A stretch of 64,000 nucleotides of DNA from Sphingomonas sanguinis NBRC 13937 (GTDB taxonomy: Bacteria > Pseudomonadota > Alphaproteobacteria > Sphingomonadales > Sphingomonadaceae). Both the position numbers and the translations under genes were made by a program. The notes under the pieces are model-generated. The model was not told the DNA's origin and searched no databases. It was given only the letters and a program-made list of their open reading frames with translations. This document shows positions 16,949 to 25,690 of the stretch, in pieces. Where the stretch lies: NCBI RefSeq assembly GCF_001591005.1, contig NZ_BCTY01000002.1, positions 62,001 through 126,000 of the forward strand, written 5' to 3'. Within the stretch, counting starts at the first letter, position 1, and each line of letters begins with the position of its first letter.

Positions 16949-17461
16949 ATGACGACCACCGACACCGAACTGCTGGTCACCCGCCAGGGCGTGCGGCTGC
17001 ACGTCCGCCCGGCCTGTGACGCGGACGAACCTGCCCTCGCCGCCTTTTTCGCGCGGGTATCGCCTGAGGATCTGCGCTTCCGGTTCCTGACTGGGGTGCG
17101 TGAGGTCAGTCATACGCGCCTGTCGAGCATGATCCACGCCAATGACGAGGCGAATGAAAGCCTGGTCGCCTTTGCCGATGACGGATCGATCGTCGCGGCG
17201 GCCATGCTGGCGGGCGACGACAGCGCCACCACGGCCGAGGCGGCGATTGCGATCCAGCGCGACAGGAAGCAGCAGGGCATCGGCTGGACCTTGCTCGACC
17301 ATCTCGTCGAGCATGCCCGGCGCAAGGGCTATCGGACGATCGAGGCGATCGAGGACCGCGACAACCGGTCCGCTATCCTGGTCGAAACCGACATGGGGTT
17401 CGAGCCGCATCCCGTGGAGGGCGACCCGACGATCGTCAGGCTGAGACGCCGCCTCGCCTGA
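16949..17461 (+). CDS. GNAT-family N-acetyltransferase
   Basis: 170 residues from ATG 16949 (an adjacent ATG at 16946 is possible), with AGGAGGA just upstream. The fold is GNAT: RPACDADEPALAAFFARVSPEDLRFRFL at the N-terminus resembles the acetyltransferase domain fused to acyl-CoA synthetases (Pat/AcuA type). The acetyl-CoA site RDRKQQGIGWTLLDHLVEHARRKG is represented by QQGIGWTLL. The final strand holds NRSAILVETDMGFE. The target could be a protein lysine or a small amine. A TTGA-N6-TCAA palindrome 49 nt upstream suggests induction under low oxygen or nitrosative stress (inference). Confidence 0.85.
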   Translation: MTTTDTELLVTRQGVRLHVRPACDADEPALAAFFARVSPEDLRFRFLTGVREVSHTRLSSMIHANDEANESLVAFADDGSIVAAAMLAGDDSATTAEAAIAIQRDRKQQGIGWTLLDHLVEHARRKGYRTIEAIEDRDNRSAILVETDMGFEPHPVEGDPTIVRLRRRLA

Positions 17462-17491
17462 CGATCGGCCGGGGACGATCCCCGGCGTCGA

Positions 17492-19333
17492 TCAGAATTC
17501 CCGCCACTCGTCGTCGGCCAGCGCCGTGTTGCCTTGCGACACCAGCCGGATCGCGGGCTTGGACGGCAACGGGGCTGGCGCAGGCGCTGGCGACACCGAT
17601 CGCGCCACCGGCATGGCGACGGGGCTGGCACCCCGGATCTGGAACCGGGAGACATGGGTCGCCAGTTCGTTGGCCTTGTCCGTCAGCTCACGGGCCGCTG
17701 CCGTGGTTTCCTCGACCATGGCGGCATTGCGCTGGGTCACATCATCCATTTCGTCGACCGCGACATTCACCTGCCCGAGGCCGCCCGCCTGCTGCTCGGC
17801 GGAGTGGGCGAGGCTGCCGATCAACGCCTTGATCTCCTCGACCCGACCGATGATCTGCTCCAGCGATCGTCCGGTCTCGGCCACCAGTTCGACGCCGCTT
17901 TCGATCTGCTCGTTGCTGGCGACGATCCGTGACTTCACATCCTTGGCCGCATCCGCCGATCGCTGGGCCAGCGCCCGGACCTCGCTGGCCACCACGGCAA
18001 AGCCCTTGCCCGCATCGCCCGCCCTCGCGGCCTCGACGCCTGCGTTCAGGGCCAGCAGGTTGGTCTGGAACGCGATACCGTCGATGACGCTGATGATTTC
18101 CGAGATTTCGTGGCTGGATCGCTCGATCCCGCTCATCGCGGCCACCGCTTCACGCACGACCTGCCCGCCGCTCTGCGCCGCGCTGCTGGCGTCCGCCGCG
18201 ACCGCATCGGCGCGTTTCGCGTCGGAGGCGGAGCGTCCCACCATATCGGTGATCTGGTGCATCGAGGCGGCGGTTTCCTCCAGGCTGGCGGCCTGCTGCT
18301 CGGTCCGCTGCGACAGGTCCTCGGAGGCCGAGCGGATTTCGCCGGAGGCGGCGCGAAGCCCTTCGGAGACGCCGCGTACCGCGACCATCGCCTGCTCCAC
18401 CTGGGTCATGGCGTGGTTGAAGTCGCTCGCCAGCGACGCAAAGGGTTCATCCAGCGCGACATCGATCCGGGCGGTCAGGTCCCCGGCGGCCAGGGCCTGC
18501 ATCCCCGTCCCGATCGTCGAGACGATCAGCGCCGCCTGTTCGTCCTTTTGCCGATCGGCCTGCGCCAGCTGATCGCGCAGCGCGGCGGCGGCGCGCATCA
18601 TGTCGCCGACTTCGTCTCGCGCGTCGTTCGCGGGGATCGCGACGGATCGCTCCCCCGCCGCCAGCTTGCCCAACAGGCCGCTCATCGCGCCGACCGGCCG
18701 TGCGATCAGGCGAACCAGCAGCATCAACATGGTCATGGTCAGCACGGCGACGCCGATCACGGTGCCGATCACGATCCATTGGCTGGTCTGATAATTGTCC
18801 TTCGCCTCGGCCACCAGCGCGTCGATCGCCTGCGACTGTTTCACGCGCAGCGTATCGGCGGCCTTGTTCACCGTGACGAAATAGGGCCGCGCGACCCGGA
18901 AAAGCGCAATGGCCTGGGGCGATCCCGCCGTCGCTGCGCGCGAGGTTTCCTCGGCATGGCTGCGATATTCGTTCCAGTCGCGCACGAACGTATCGAGTGC
19001 ATTGCGCGTCTCGTCATTCGCCAGCCGGGGCCGAAGCCAGCGCGTCCGCTCCGCAATCTGGTCGCGAAGCTCGTCGATCCGCCGCTGCGCCACCGCCCGG
19101 TCCTCCGGCGTGACGGACAACAGATGCTGGCCGACCGTGGCGCGATAGGTCGCCGTGCTAGCGTTGATGACCGCGATCGCCTCGAGCTGGGCGCGCTGCT
19201 CGCCACCCAGATTGACCGCAACGTCGCGCATTTCACCCAGGCGGACGACGGTGAGCGCCGCCAGTCCCATGAGCGCGATCAGCAAGAGGGAAAAGCACGC
19301 CAGCAGTTTTCCCGAGATGCGAAGATTCTGCAT
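17492..19333 (-). CDS. Methyl-accepting chemotaxis protein with C-terminal CheR-tether pentapeptide
   Basis: 613 residues. Membrane helix 1 (about 8-30) is followed by a periplasmic four-helix-bundle ligand domain (about 31-185), helix 2 (WIVIGTVIGVAVLTMTMLML, about 187-208), a HAMP domain (about 210-265), a second HAMP-like/linker region and the cytoplasmic signalling hairpin. The signalling hairpin's conserved tip is GIAFQTNLLALNAGVEAARA. After a proline-rich flexible linker (SVSPAPAPAPLPSKP) the protein ends in EWREF, which fits the xWxxF pentapeptide that docks the CheR methyltransferase. No other chemotaxis genes are in the window, so it is an orphan receptor; its ligand is unknown. Confidence 0.93.
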   Translation of the reverse strand: MQNLRISGKLLACFSLLLIALMGLAALTVVRLGEMRDVAVNLGGEQRAQLEAIAVINASTATYRATVGQHLLSVTPEDRAVAQRRIDELRDQIAERTRWLRPRLANDETRNALDTFVRDWNEYRSHAEETSRAATAGSPQAIALFRVARPYFVTVNKAADTLRVKQSQAIDALVAEAKDNYQTSQWIVIGTVIGVAVLTMTMLMLLVRLIARPVGAMSGLLGKLAAGERSVAIPANDARDEVGDMMRAAAALRDQLAQADRQKDEQAALIVSTIGTGMQALAAGDLTARIDVALDEPFASLASDFNHAMTQVEQAMVAVRGVSEGLRAASGEIRSASEDLSQRTEQQAASLEETAASMHQITDMVGRSASDAKRADAVAADASSAAQSGGQVVREAVAAMSGIERSSHEISEIISVIDGIAFQTNLLALNAGVEAARAGDAGKGFAVVASEVRALAQRSADAAKDVKSRIVASNEQIESGVELVAETGRSLEQIIGRVEEIKALIGSLAHSAEQQAGGLGQVNVAVDEMDDVTQRNAAMVEETTAAARELTDKANELATHVSRFQIRGASPVAMPVARSVSPAPAPAPLPSKPAIRLVSQGNTALADDEWREF

Positions 19334-19536
19334 CGCAGCCGTTCCTTCAGTCTATCTGCGCCCCCCGGCGAGGGCCGCTCCACTGACGGCGCGGGGTTAA
19401 GCTTTCGGCACCAGACACGGTTAATTTGGATTAAGCCTGTCGCGGACCATGCCCGATTGCCGGACGGGCCGGACGATGTAAGGTCTGGGGCCGGAACGGA
19501 TGCGATGCGCATCCCCGGACCAAGGGACCGAACGCC

Positions 19537-20082
19537 ATGAACGGGATTTTCCGCCTGTCGCTGACCATCGCCGCCCTTATCGCCTCCCCGCCCTTGCTGG
19601 CGCAGGATAGCGACGGCCAGGATCATCCGCTGTTCCCGCGCTACCCCGGTGCCGTGATCGACGGCTATCGCGCGCCCTCGCTCGATACGATCGTCATGCC
19701 GACCGGTCCGATCGCCAATGAGGAGGGCTCGACCAACCGGCGGACGCTGGAAGGCCAGGTCACGCATATCGATTACCGGGTCCGGCCCGCCACGGCGCCC
19801 CTGCAGATCGAACGCTATTATACGGACCTTTTGCGCAAGGCCGGATGGACCACCGTCTATTCCTGCATCGGCCCGGCCTGCGGAAAGGCGATGGGCAGCC
19901 TGATTTTCAATTCGGGCAAGGTCGCGCCGGTCGGTCTGCCCGATGGTCTGTTCAACGACCGCATCCGGGTGATCGTCGCGCGGCACGACAACGACTGGGT
20001 GCTGCTCCACATTGCGGAGGGCCCCGACCGGTCGCAGATTTTCGAGGCGGTGGTACAGGACACAGCCCCGACCGCGCCGTAA
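19537..20082 (+). CDS. Secreted DUF4892-like protein
   Basis: 181 residues with a signal peptide (MNGIFRLSLTIAALIASPPLLAQ). The mature start DGQDHPLFPRYPGAVIDGY, the IERYYTDLLRKAGW segment and a terminal WVLLHIAEG strand resemble DUF4892 proteins, which elsewhere are often fused to an OmpA domain that is absent here. Two cysteines (SCIGPAC) may form a disulfide. The function of the family is unknown. The gene stands alone between a divergent chemoreceptor and a YaiI-type gene. Confidence 0.6.
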   Translation: MNGIFRLSLTIAALIASPPLLAQDSDGQDHPLFPRYPGAVIDGYRAPSLDTIVMPTGPIANEEGSTNRRTLEGQVTHIDYRVRPATAPLQIERYYTDLLRKAGWTTVYSCIGPACGKAMGSLIFNSGKVAPVGLPDGLFNDRIRVIVARHDNDWVLLHIAEGPDRSQIFEAVVQDTAPTAP

Positions 20083-20135
20083 CGCCAGCCCCCGGCCGGA
20101 CCACGGGACATTGCCGCGCCGCGGCCGATCATGGC

Positions 20136-20615
20136 ATGGCCCCGGGCGTGGAGCAGCAACCCCAAATTCTCGTGGATGCCGACGCCTGCCCGGTGAAGGA
20201 AGAAATCTATCGCGTGGCCTTCCGCCTGGAGGTGCCGGTGACGATGGTCAGCAACACCCATTTTCGCATACCCCAGCATCCGCTCGTCACACGCATCGTC
20301 GTCGGGGCGGGCTTCGATGCGGCCGACGACTGGATCGCCGAGCACGCCCACGCCGCCAGCGTCGTCGTCACGGCCGACATCCTGCTGGCCGACCGGTGCC
20401 TGAAGGCCGGTGCGGCGGTGATCGCGCCGAACGGCAAGCCCTTCACCACCAGCTCGATCGGCAATGCGGTCGCGGTCCGGGCGATCATGAGCGACCTGCG
20501 CGCCGGCGGCGAGCGGGTCGGCGGCCCGCCGCCCTTCGCCAAGGAGGACCGATCGCGCTTCCTATCCGCGCTGGACACGGCCTTGGTGGCGATCCTTCGC
20601 AAGACAAGAGGATAA
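20136..20615 (+). CDS. YaiI/YqxD-family protein (UPF0178, DUF188)
   Basis: 159 residues. The family signature ILVDADACPVKEEIYRVA is at the N-terminus, followed by VVGAGFDAADDWIAEHA, VVTADILLADRCLKAGA and the C-terminal GGPPPFAKEDRSRFLSALD. The conserved aspartates (VDADACP; VTADI) place it in the PIN-like nuclease superfamily, but no activity has been established for YaiI. A later in-frame GTG at 20148 is an alternative start. It is cytosolic and monocistronic as far as can be seen. Confidence 0.85.
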   Translation: MAPGVEQQPQILVDADACPVKEEIYRVAFRLEVPVTMVSNTHFRIPQHPLVTRIVVGAGFDAADDWIAEHAHAASVVVTADILLADRCLKAGAAVIAPNGKPFTTSSIGNAVAVRAIMSDLRAGGERVGGPPPFAKEDRSRFLSALDTALVAILRKTRG

Positions 20616-20671
20616 CAACGAGCGCGTGGCGGTCCTTGATCGGCCCCCATCGCCCGACTAGGGCGCGGGAC

Positions 20672-21238
20672 ATGAACCGTCCGCTTCCCCTCCGCCGCCT
20701 TTTTGCCATGCTCACCCTGCCCGTGCTTGCCGCATGGCCCGTCCTGCCTGCCGCAGCCCAGAAGGCACCCGCCCCGAAGCCGGTGAGCGCCGATAACGCG
20801 ATCATCCCCCTGCCGCTCAACCCGGTCCTGCCCCCAGCCAAGCGCGTCTGCGCCGCGCGCACGCCCACCGGCCTGGGCTATACGGTGCTGCGCGCCGCTC
20901 AGGGGGCCAAGCCCGCTGCCGATGATACGGTGCTGGTCAACTATATCGGTTATCTGAACGCGACGGGTGCCGTATTCGATCAGTCGATGCAGTCGCCGAT
21001 GCCGCTGAACGGCGTCATTCCCGCCTTTTCACAAGGTGTGCAGATGATCGGTCGCGGCGGCATCATCCGCCTCTGCGTCCCGGCCGCACTGGGCTATGGA
21101 GCCGAAGCATCGGGTCCGATCCCCGCCAATTCCGATCTGGTGTTCCAGATCGAGCTGCTGGATTTCAAGACCGCCGCCGAAATCGACGCGATGCGCAAGG
21201 CGGCCGGTGCGCAGGCGTCAAAGCCCGCCCAGCCCTGA
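20672..21238 (+). CDS. FKBP-type peptidyl-prolyl isomerase, exported
   Basis: 188 residues. A twin-basic signal peptide (MNRPLPLRRLFAMLTLPVLA) ends near AAAQ. The FKBP domain covers about 65-170: TVLVNYIGYLNATGAVFDQS, PLNGVIPAFSQGVQMIGRGG and CVPAALGYGAEASGPIPANSDL contain the expected Tyr, Phe-Asp, Val-Ile and Tyr pocket residues. It should assist folding of periplasmic or outer-membrane proteins. The tail beyond LDF is a short Ala-rich extension. The gene begins 56 nt after the YaiI-type gene. Confidence 0.9.
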   Translation: MNRPLPLRRLFAMLTLPVLAAWPVLPAAAQKAPAPKPVSADNAIIPLPLNPVLPPAKRVCAARTPTGLGYTVLRAAQGAKPAADDTVLVNYIGYLNATGAVFDQSMQSPMPLNGVIPAFSQGVQMIGRGGIIRLCVPAALGYGAEASGPIPANSDLVFQIELLDFKTAAEIDAMRKAAGAQASKPAQP

Positions 21239-21417
21239 CCCACGCGGATTGTCCGTTGCCGGGGGGAAGCCTTTTCAGACGCTTGGCGCAACGCACGCCC
21301 CCCGCTTCGGTCGGCGCGACCGGGCCCCGAACCCCACTATTCTGGAGCGTCCGCATTGCCCTTCTGCACGGGCGGACGCTAGGACGGGCAGCATATCGTT
21401 AGAATGCAGGGGTCAAG

Positions 21418-22947
21418 GTGCCGATACTGGATTGGATGACGCGCGGAGAGGATGTGCGCGCGGCGGCGGCGGTGCCGTATCGGTTGCTGGAAGCGGTGCC
21501 CATGTTGGACGGCGGCGATGCGGACGCCGCCAACATGCTTATCCAGGGCGACAATCTCGACGCGCTCAAGGCGCTGCTGCCCTATTACAAGGGCGCGGTG
21601 AAGTGCATCTATATCGATCCGCCCTATAATACGCGGTCGGCGTTCGAGCATTACGACGACAATCTGGAACACAGCCAATGGCTGGCGATGATCTATCCAC
21701 GCCTCGTGCTGCTGCGCGAACTGCTGGCGGAGGACGGCAGCATCTGGGTTTCGATCGACGACAATGAGGGGCATTACCTCAAGGTCGTGATGGATGAGGT
21801 ATTTGGGCGCGCTAGTTTCGTTGCCAGTCCGATTTGGCAGAAGAGATATTCACGCGAAAACCGAGAAGCGATCGGTGACGTTCATGAATATCTGCTATGC
21901 TATTGCCGGCGCCCACTTGCATTTAAAGCATACAGAAATCTTGTGCCCCTCACAGAGGATCAGGCAAAAGTGTACCGAAACCCAAATAACGATCCCCGCG
22001 GTCGTTGGCGGCCGATACCCATGACTGCGCAAGAAGGGCACGCGACAGCCGAGCAATTTTATGAGGTAGTAACTCCTGGGGGCGCTAAGCACTACCCTCC
22101 AGAGGGTCGCTGCTGGGGAGTATCACAAAAAACCTTCTTACGCCTGCGCGAAGAGGGCCGGATATACTTCGGCAAAGATGGTAAGGGCCAGCCGAATATA
22201 ATTCGCTATCTTGATGAAGTGCCAGGCGTTGCCCCTTGGACTTGGTGGCCTTCTGATGAGGTTGGTCACACTGATGAGTCTAAGAAAGAAATTCACAGCC
22301 TATTTGGTAAATCAAGGGCGTTTGCTAGCCCCAAACCCGAACGCCTCATGCAGCGCATCCTCCACATCGCCAGCAACCCCGGCGACCTCGTGCTCGACAG
22401 CTTCCTCGGCTCGGGCACCACGGCGGCGGTGGCGCACAAGATGGGGCGGCGCTGGATCGGGATCGAGATGGGCGACCATGCCGAAACCCATTGCAAGCCG
22501 CGCCTCGACAAGGTGATCGCGGGCGAACAGGGCGGTGTGTCCGAAGCGGTCGGCTGGACCGGCGGCGGTGGCTATCGCTATTACCGGCTGGGCGCGCCGG
22601 TGTTCGAGGCGGACGGGCATATCGCCGACGGTATCCGCTTCGCGACGCTCGCCGCGCATATCTGGTTCAGCGAGACGGGCACCCCCTTCACTGGCGCGGC
22701 CGATACGCCCATGCTGGGGGTGCATGACGGCATGGCCTATGCCCTGCTCTACAACGGCATCCTCGGCGACCGGTCGGTCAGCGGCGGCAACGTCCTGACC
22801 GCCGCACTGCTCGAACGGCTGCGGGCGGAAAGCGGCTGGGACGGGCCGATGACCGTTTATGGCGAATGGTCGAAACTGGGCGCGGCGCGGCTGGCCGAAG
22901 CCCAGGTCGTATTCAAGCAGACCCCCTATGACGTGAAGGCGCGCTGA
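21418..22947 (+). CDS. mod: Type III restriction-modification methyltransferase (Mod)
   Basis: 509 residues from a GTG preceded by AGGGG. It is a beta-class N6-adenine methyltransferase: catalytic motif IV DPPYNT (67-72) comes before the SAM-binding motif I DSFLGSGTTA (from 327). The segment between them is the target-recognition region. Residues about 130-301 (21805-22320) are visibly richer in A+T and use different codons from both flanks, which points to replacement of the specificity domain. The C-terminal 150 residues (SVSGGNVLTAALLERLR and onward) probably contact the Res subunit. Its stop overlaps the res start (TGATG), so the two are coupled. The recognition sequence cannot be inferred. 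Confidence 0.92.
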   Translation: MPILDWMTRGEDVRAAAAVPYRLLEAVPMLDGGDADAANMLIQGDNLDALKALLPYYKGAVKCIYIDPPYNTRSAFEHYDDNLEHSQWLAMIYPRLVLLRELLAEDGSIWVSIDDNEGHYLKVVMDEVFGRASFVASPIWQKRYSRENREAIGDVHEYLLCYCRRPLAFKAYRNLVPLTEDQAKVYRNPNNDPRGRWRPIPMTAQEGHATAEQFYEVVTPGGAKHYPPEGRCWGVSQKTFLRLREEGRIYFGKDGKGQPNIIRYLDEVPGVAPWTWWPSDEVGHTDESKKEIHSLFGKSRAFASPKPERLMQRILHIASNPGDLVLDSFLGSGTTAAVAHKMGRRWIGIEMGDHAETHCKPRLDKVIAGEQGGVSEAVGWTGGGGYRYYRLGAPVFEADGHIADGIRFATLAAHIWFSETGTPFTGAADTPMLGVHDGMAYALLYNGILGDRSVSGGNVLTAALLERLRAESGWDGPMTVYGEWSKLGAARLAEAQVVFKQTPYDVKAR

Positions 22948-25547
22948 TGGAACTGAAGGACTATCAGCGCCGGGCGCTCGACGCGCTGCGTACCTTCCTC
23001 GACCAGGCGGCGATCCGCGACCATGCAACCGCCTATGCCGCCGCCTGCGCGGTCGGCGAGCCGGGGGCCTATGGCGCGACCTATCGTCCGCTGAACGGGC
23101 TGCCGGACGTGCCCTATTGTTGCCTCCGCCTGCCGACCGGCGGCGGCAAGACATTGCTTGCCGCGCACGCCATCGGCATCGCCCGCGATACCTATCTGGC
23201 GCGTCGCTATCCGGTGGTGCTGTGGTTGGTCACGTCAAGCGCGATCGCCGACCAGACGCTGGGCGCGCTCAAGAAGATCGGTCACCCGTATCGCCAAGCG
23301 CTGGAGGCGCAGTTCGGCGGCGCGGTCCGTGTGTACGGCATCGACGAGCGGCGGCAACTTCGCCCGCAGGACATGGCGGATGCCGCGACGGTGATCGTCG
23401 CGACCGTCCAGTCCTTCCGCGTCAACAATGTCGCCGATCGCAACGTCTATCGCGACGATGAAGAGCTGGAGTCGCACTTCGCCGCCCTGCCCCCCGCCGT
23501 GTCCGGTGCAGCCGATCTTGCCCGGCATGCCGACGGCCCGCGCCGGGGCAAGCCGATCGCCAGCTTCGCCAACCTGCTGAAGCTGCACCGCCCGTTGGTG
23601 ATCGTGGACGAGGCGCACAATTTCGTTTCACCCCTCTGGGCAGAAACCGCACAGCGTCTGGCCCCGTCCGCCGTCGTCGAGTTCACCGCGACGCCGGTGC
23701 GCTCCAACGTCATCGTCTCTGCCACCGCCGCCGAGCTGAAGGCGGCGGACATGATCAAGCTGCCGATCCACCTCTCGCAGCATGGCAGCTGGCAGGCGGC
23801 GATCACCCACGCCGTCGACAACCGCGCCTGGCTGCATGGCATTGCGGCGCGGGACGGCGGCGGCATCCGCCCGATCGCGCTCTATCAGGCCCAGCCCGCG
23901 CGCGAGGGTGCCGAGGCGACGGTCGACGTCGTCAAGCGCCATCTGATCGAGGATTGCAAAATCCCCGAGGAGCGGATTGCGGTGGCGACGGGCAACCAGC
24001 GCGAGCTGGACGGCATCGACCTGTTCGATCCCGCCTGCATCATCGAGCACGTCATCACCGTCGATGCGCTGAAGGAAGGCTGGGACTGTTCCTTTGCCTA
24101 TGTCTTCTGCTCGCTCGCCAGCATTCGCAGCGGCGGAGCCGTCGAGCAGTTGCTGGGCCGCGTGCTGCGCATGCCCTTTGCGACCCGGCGCTCGTCCGAA
24201 GAGCTGAACCGCGCCTATGCCCATGTCTCCGAACGCAATTTCTTCGAGGCCGCCGAGGGGCTGAAGGATCGGCTGACCGAAATGGGCTTTGACGAGCGAA
24301 CCGCGCTGGAAGCGATCGTCGAGCAGCCCGAGACGTTCGACTGGCGCGAGGACCAGACGCTGTTCACCCGGCCCGAGCTGCCGGTGCTGCATGTGCAGGA
24401 ACGCCCCGACCAGAGCGGCTGGACGCCGGAAATGGTCTCGGCGACGCGCATCGCCGACGACGGCGCGGGCGGGGTGGCGATCACCTTCGACACGACCGCG
24501 CCCGACACGGTGCTGCGCGAGGTCGCCGCGGCAGTCAGTGCGCCCGGCGCGTCGCCAGAGACGGCGATCGAAGCGTTCATCGTGCAGCGTACGGCCTCGC
24601 TGTCACCCGCCGAGCAGGGCGAGGTATTGACTCTCCCCCGCCTGGCCATCGAGCGCGACGGACAGCTTGAGATCGTGTTCCCCGACACGTTGGTGGATGT
24701 CGGCGGCTGGGATCTGCGGCACGTCGACACCAGCCTGCCGGGCTTTACGCTGACCGACCGGCCCGACACGTTCGAGATGGACGTCGACGGCGATCAGGTC
24801 GTCTATGCCCGTATCGACGCCGCCGCCGAACTGGCGCTGGACGACGCGACCGACTGGGACGTGGCGGCGCTGTCGCGCTGGCTCGACCGCACCACGCGCC
24901 AGCGCGACGTCGCCCAGCCGATCTTCCTGGAATATTGCCGCCGCGTGGTGGAGGGCGTCGCGAAACGCATCCCGCTCGCCCAGCTCGTTCGAGGCAAATA
25001 TGCCCTGCGCCGCGCGATCGTGGCACGGGTCGGCCAGCTGCGCCGGGACGCTGGCGCGCGCGGCGTACAGCTGCTGCTCGGCGATATCGCCCCGGTGCTG
25101 GCACTGGGCGACAACGGGTTCCGCTTCAGCAAGGCGGGCTATGACCCGCGCACGCCCTACAAGCCGGGGTACAGGTTCCAAAAGCATCTGTTCGCCCAGG
25201 TCGGCGACCTGAAGCATGGCGGCGAGGAATGGCAGGCGGCGGTGCACATCGACGAACACCCGGCGATCAAATACTGGGTACGCAACGTCGATCGCACGGC
25301 CTGGTCCTATGCGCTGCCGACGTCCACCGACCTGTTCTACCCCGATTTCGTCGCGGAACTGACGGATGGCCGCAAGCTCATCATCGAATACAAGGGCGCC
25401 GACCGCACGGACAATGCCGACAGCCGCGAGAAGAAGAATATCGGCGCGCGACTACAGGAGGTAAGCGCTGGCGAGGTGCTATTCCTTTGGGCGGAGCGGG
25501 ATCGCGACGGCAATGTCTCAAGACAAATCGACAGGGCCTTGGGATAA
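22947..25547 (+). CDS. res: Type III restriction endonuclease subunit (Res)
   Basis: 866 residues. A superfamily-2 helicase motor fills the N-terminal half: Walker A PTGGGKT (63-69), motif II DEAH (221-224), EFTATP motif III and EQLLGRVLRMP motif VI. The C-terminal nuclease is of PD-(D/E)xK type: Asp800 in YPDFVAEL and Glu814-Tyr-Lys816 in IIEYKG. It translocates or switches on DNA with ATP and cuts when two sites are suitably oriented. All catalytic residues are intact, so the system should be active. The start codon shares one base with the mod stop. Confidence 0.93.
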   Translation: MELKDYQRRALDALRTFLDQAAIRDHATAYAAACAVGEPGAYGATYRPLNGLPDVPYCCLRLPTGGGKTLLAAHAIGIARDTYLARRYPVVLWLVTSSAIADQTLGALKKIGHPYRQALEAQFGGAVRVYGIDERRQLRPQDMADAATVIVATVQSFRVNNVADRNVYRDDEELESHFAALPPAVSGAADLARHADGPRRGKPIASFANLLKLHRPLVIVDEAHNFVSPLWAETAQRLAPSAVVEFTATPVRSNVIVSATAAELKAADMIKLPIHLSQHGSWQAAITHAVDNRAWLHGIAARDGGGIRPIALYQAQPAREGAEATVDVVKRHLIEDCKIPEERIAVATGNQRELDGIDLFDPACIIEHVITVDALKEGWDCSFAYVFCSLASIRSGGAVEQLLGRVLRMPFATRRSSEELNRAYAHVSERNFFEAAEGLKDRLTEMGFDERTALEAIVEQPETFDWREDQTLFTRPELPVLHVQERPDQSGWTPEMVSATRIADDGAGGVAITFDTTAPDTVLREVAAAVSAPGASPETAIEAFIVQRTASLSPAEQGEVLTLPRLAIERDGQLEIVFPDTLVDVGGWDLRHVDTSLPGFTLTDRPDTFEMDVDGDQVVYARIDAAAELALDDATDWDVAALSRWLDRTTRQRDVAQPIFLEYCRRVVEGVAKRIPLAQLVRGKYALRRAIVARVGQLRRDAGARGVQLLLGDIAPVLALGDNGFRFSKAGYDPRTPYKPGYRFQKHLFAQVGDLKHGGEEWQAAVHIDEHPAIKYWVRNVDRTAWSYALPTSTDLFYPDFVAELTDGRKLIIEYKGADRTDNADSREKKNIGARLQEVSAGEVLFLWAERDRDGNVSRQIDRALG

Positions 25548-25690
25548 GGACCCTTCATCGTTTTCCCTTTTCGAACGACTATTCGGGTGAACGGCGAAAT
25601 TGTCTACACCCGTGGAGCCTTAACCTGCATTTGCAAAGCTTCGCATAATCGCGCAGGGGGGAGCTTCACACGAGGGGCCTTGGACCGAAC

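Noticed and set aside
15292-16980. 562-residue minus-strand frame opposite the TolC-type gene
   Set aside because: Shadow of the GC-rich plus-strand gene; Gly/Arg/Gln-rich with no recognisable domain.
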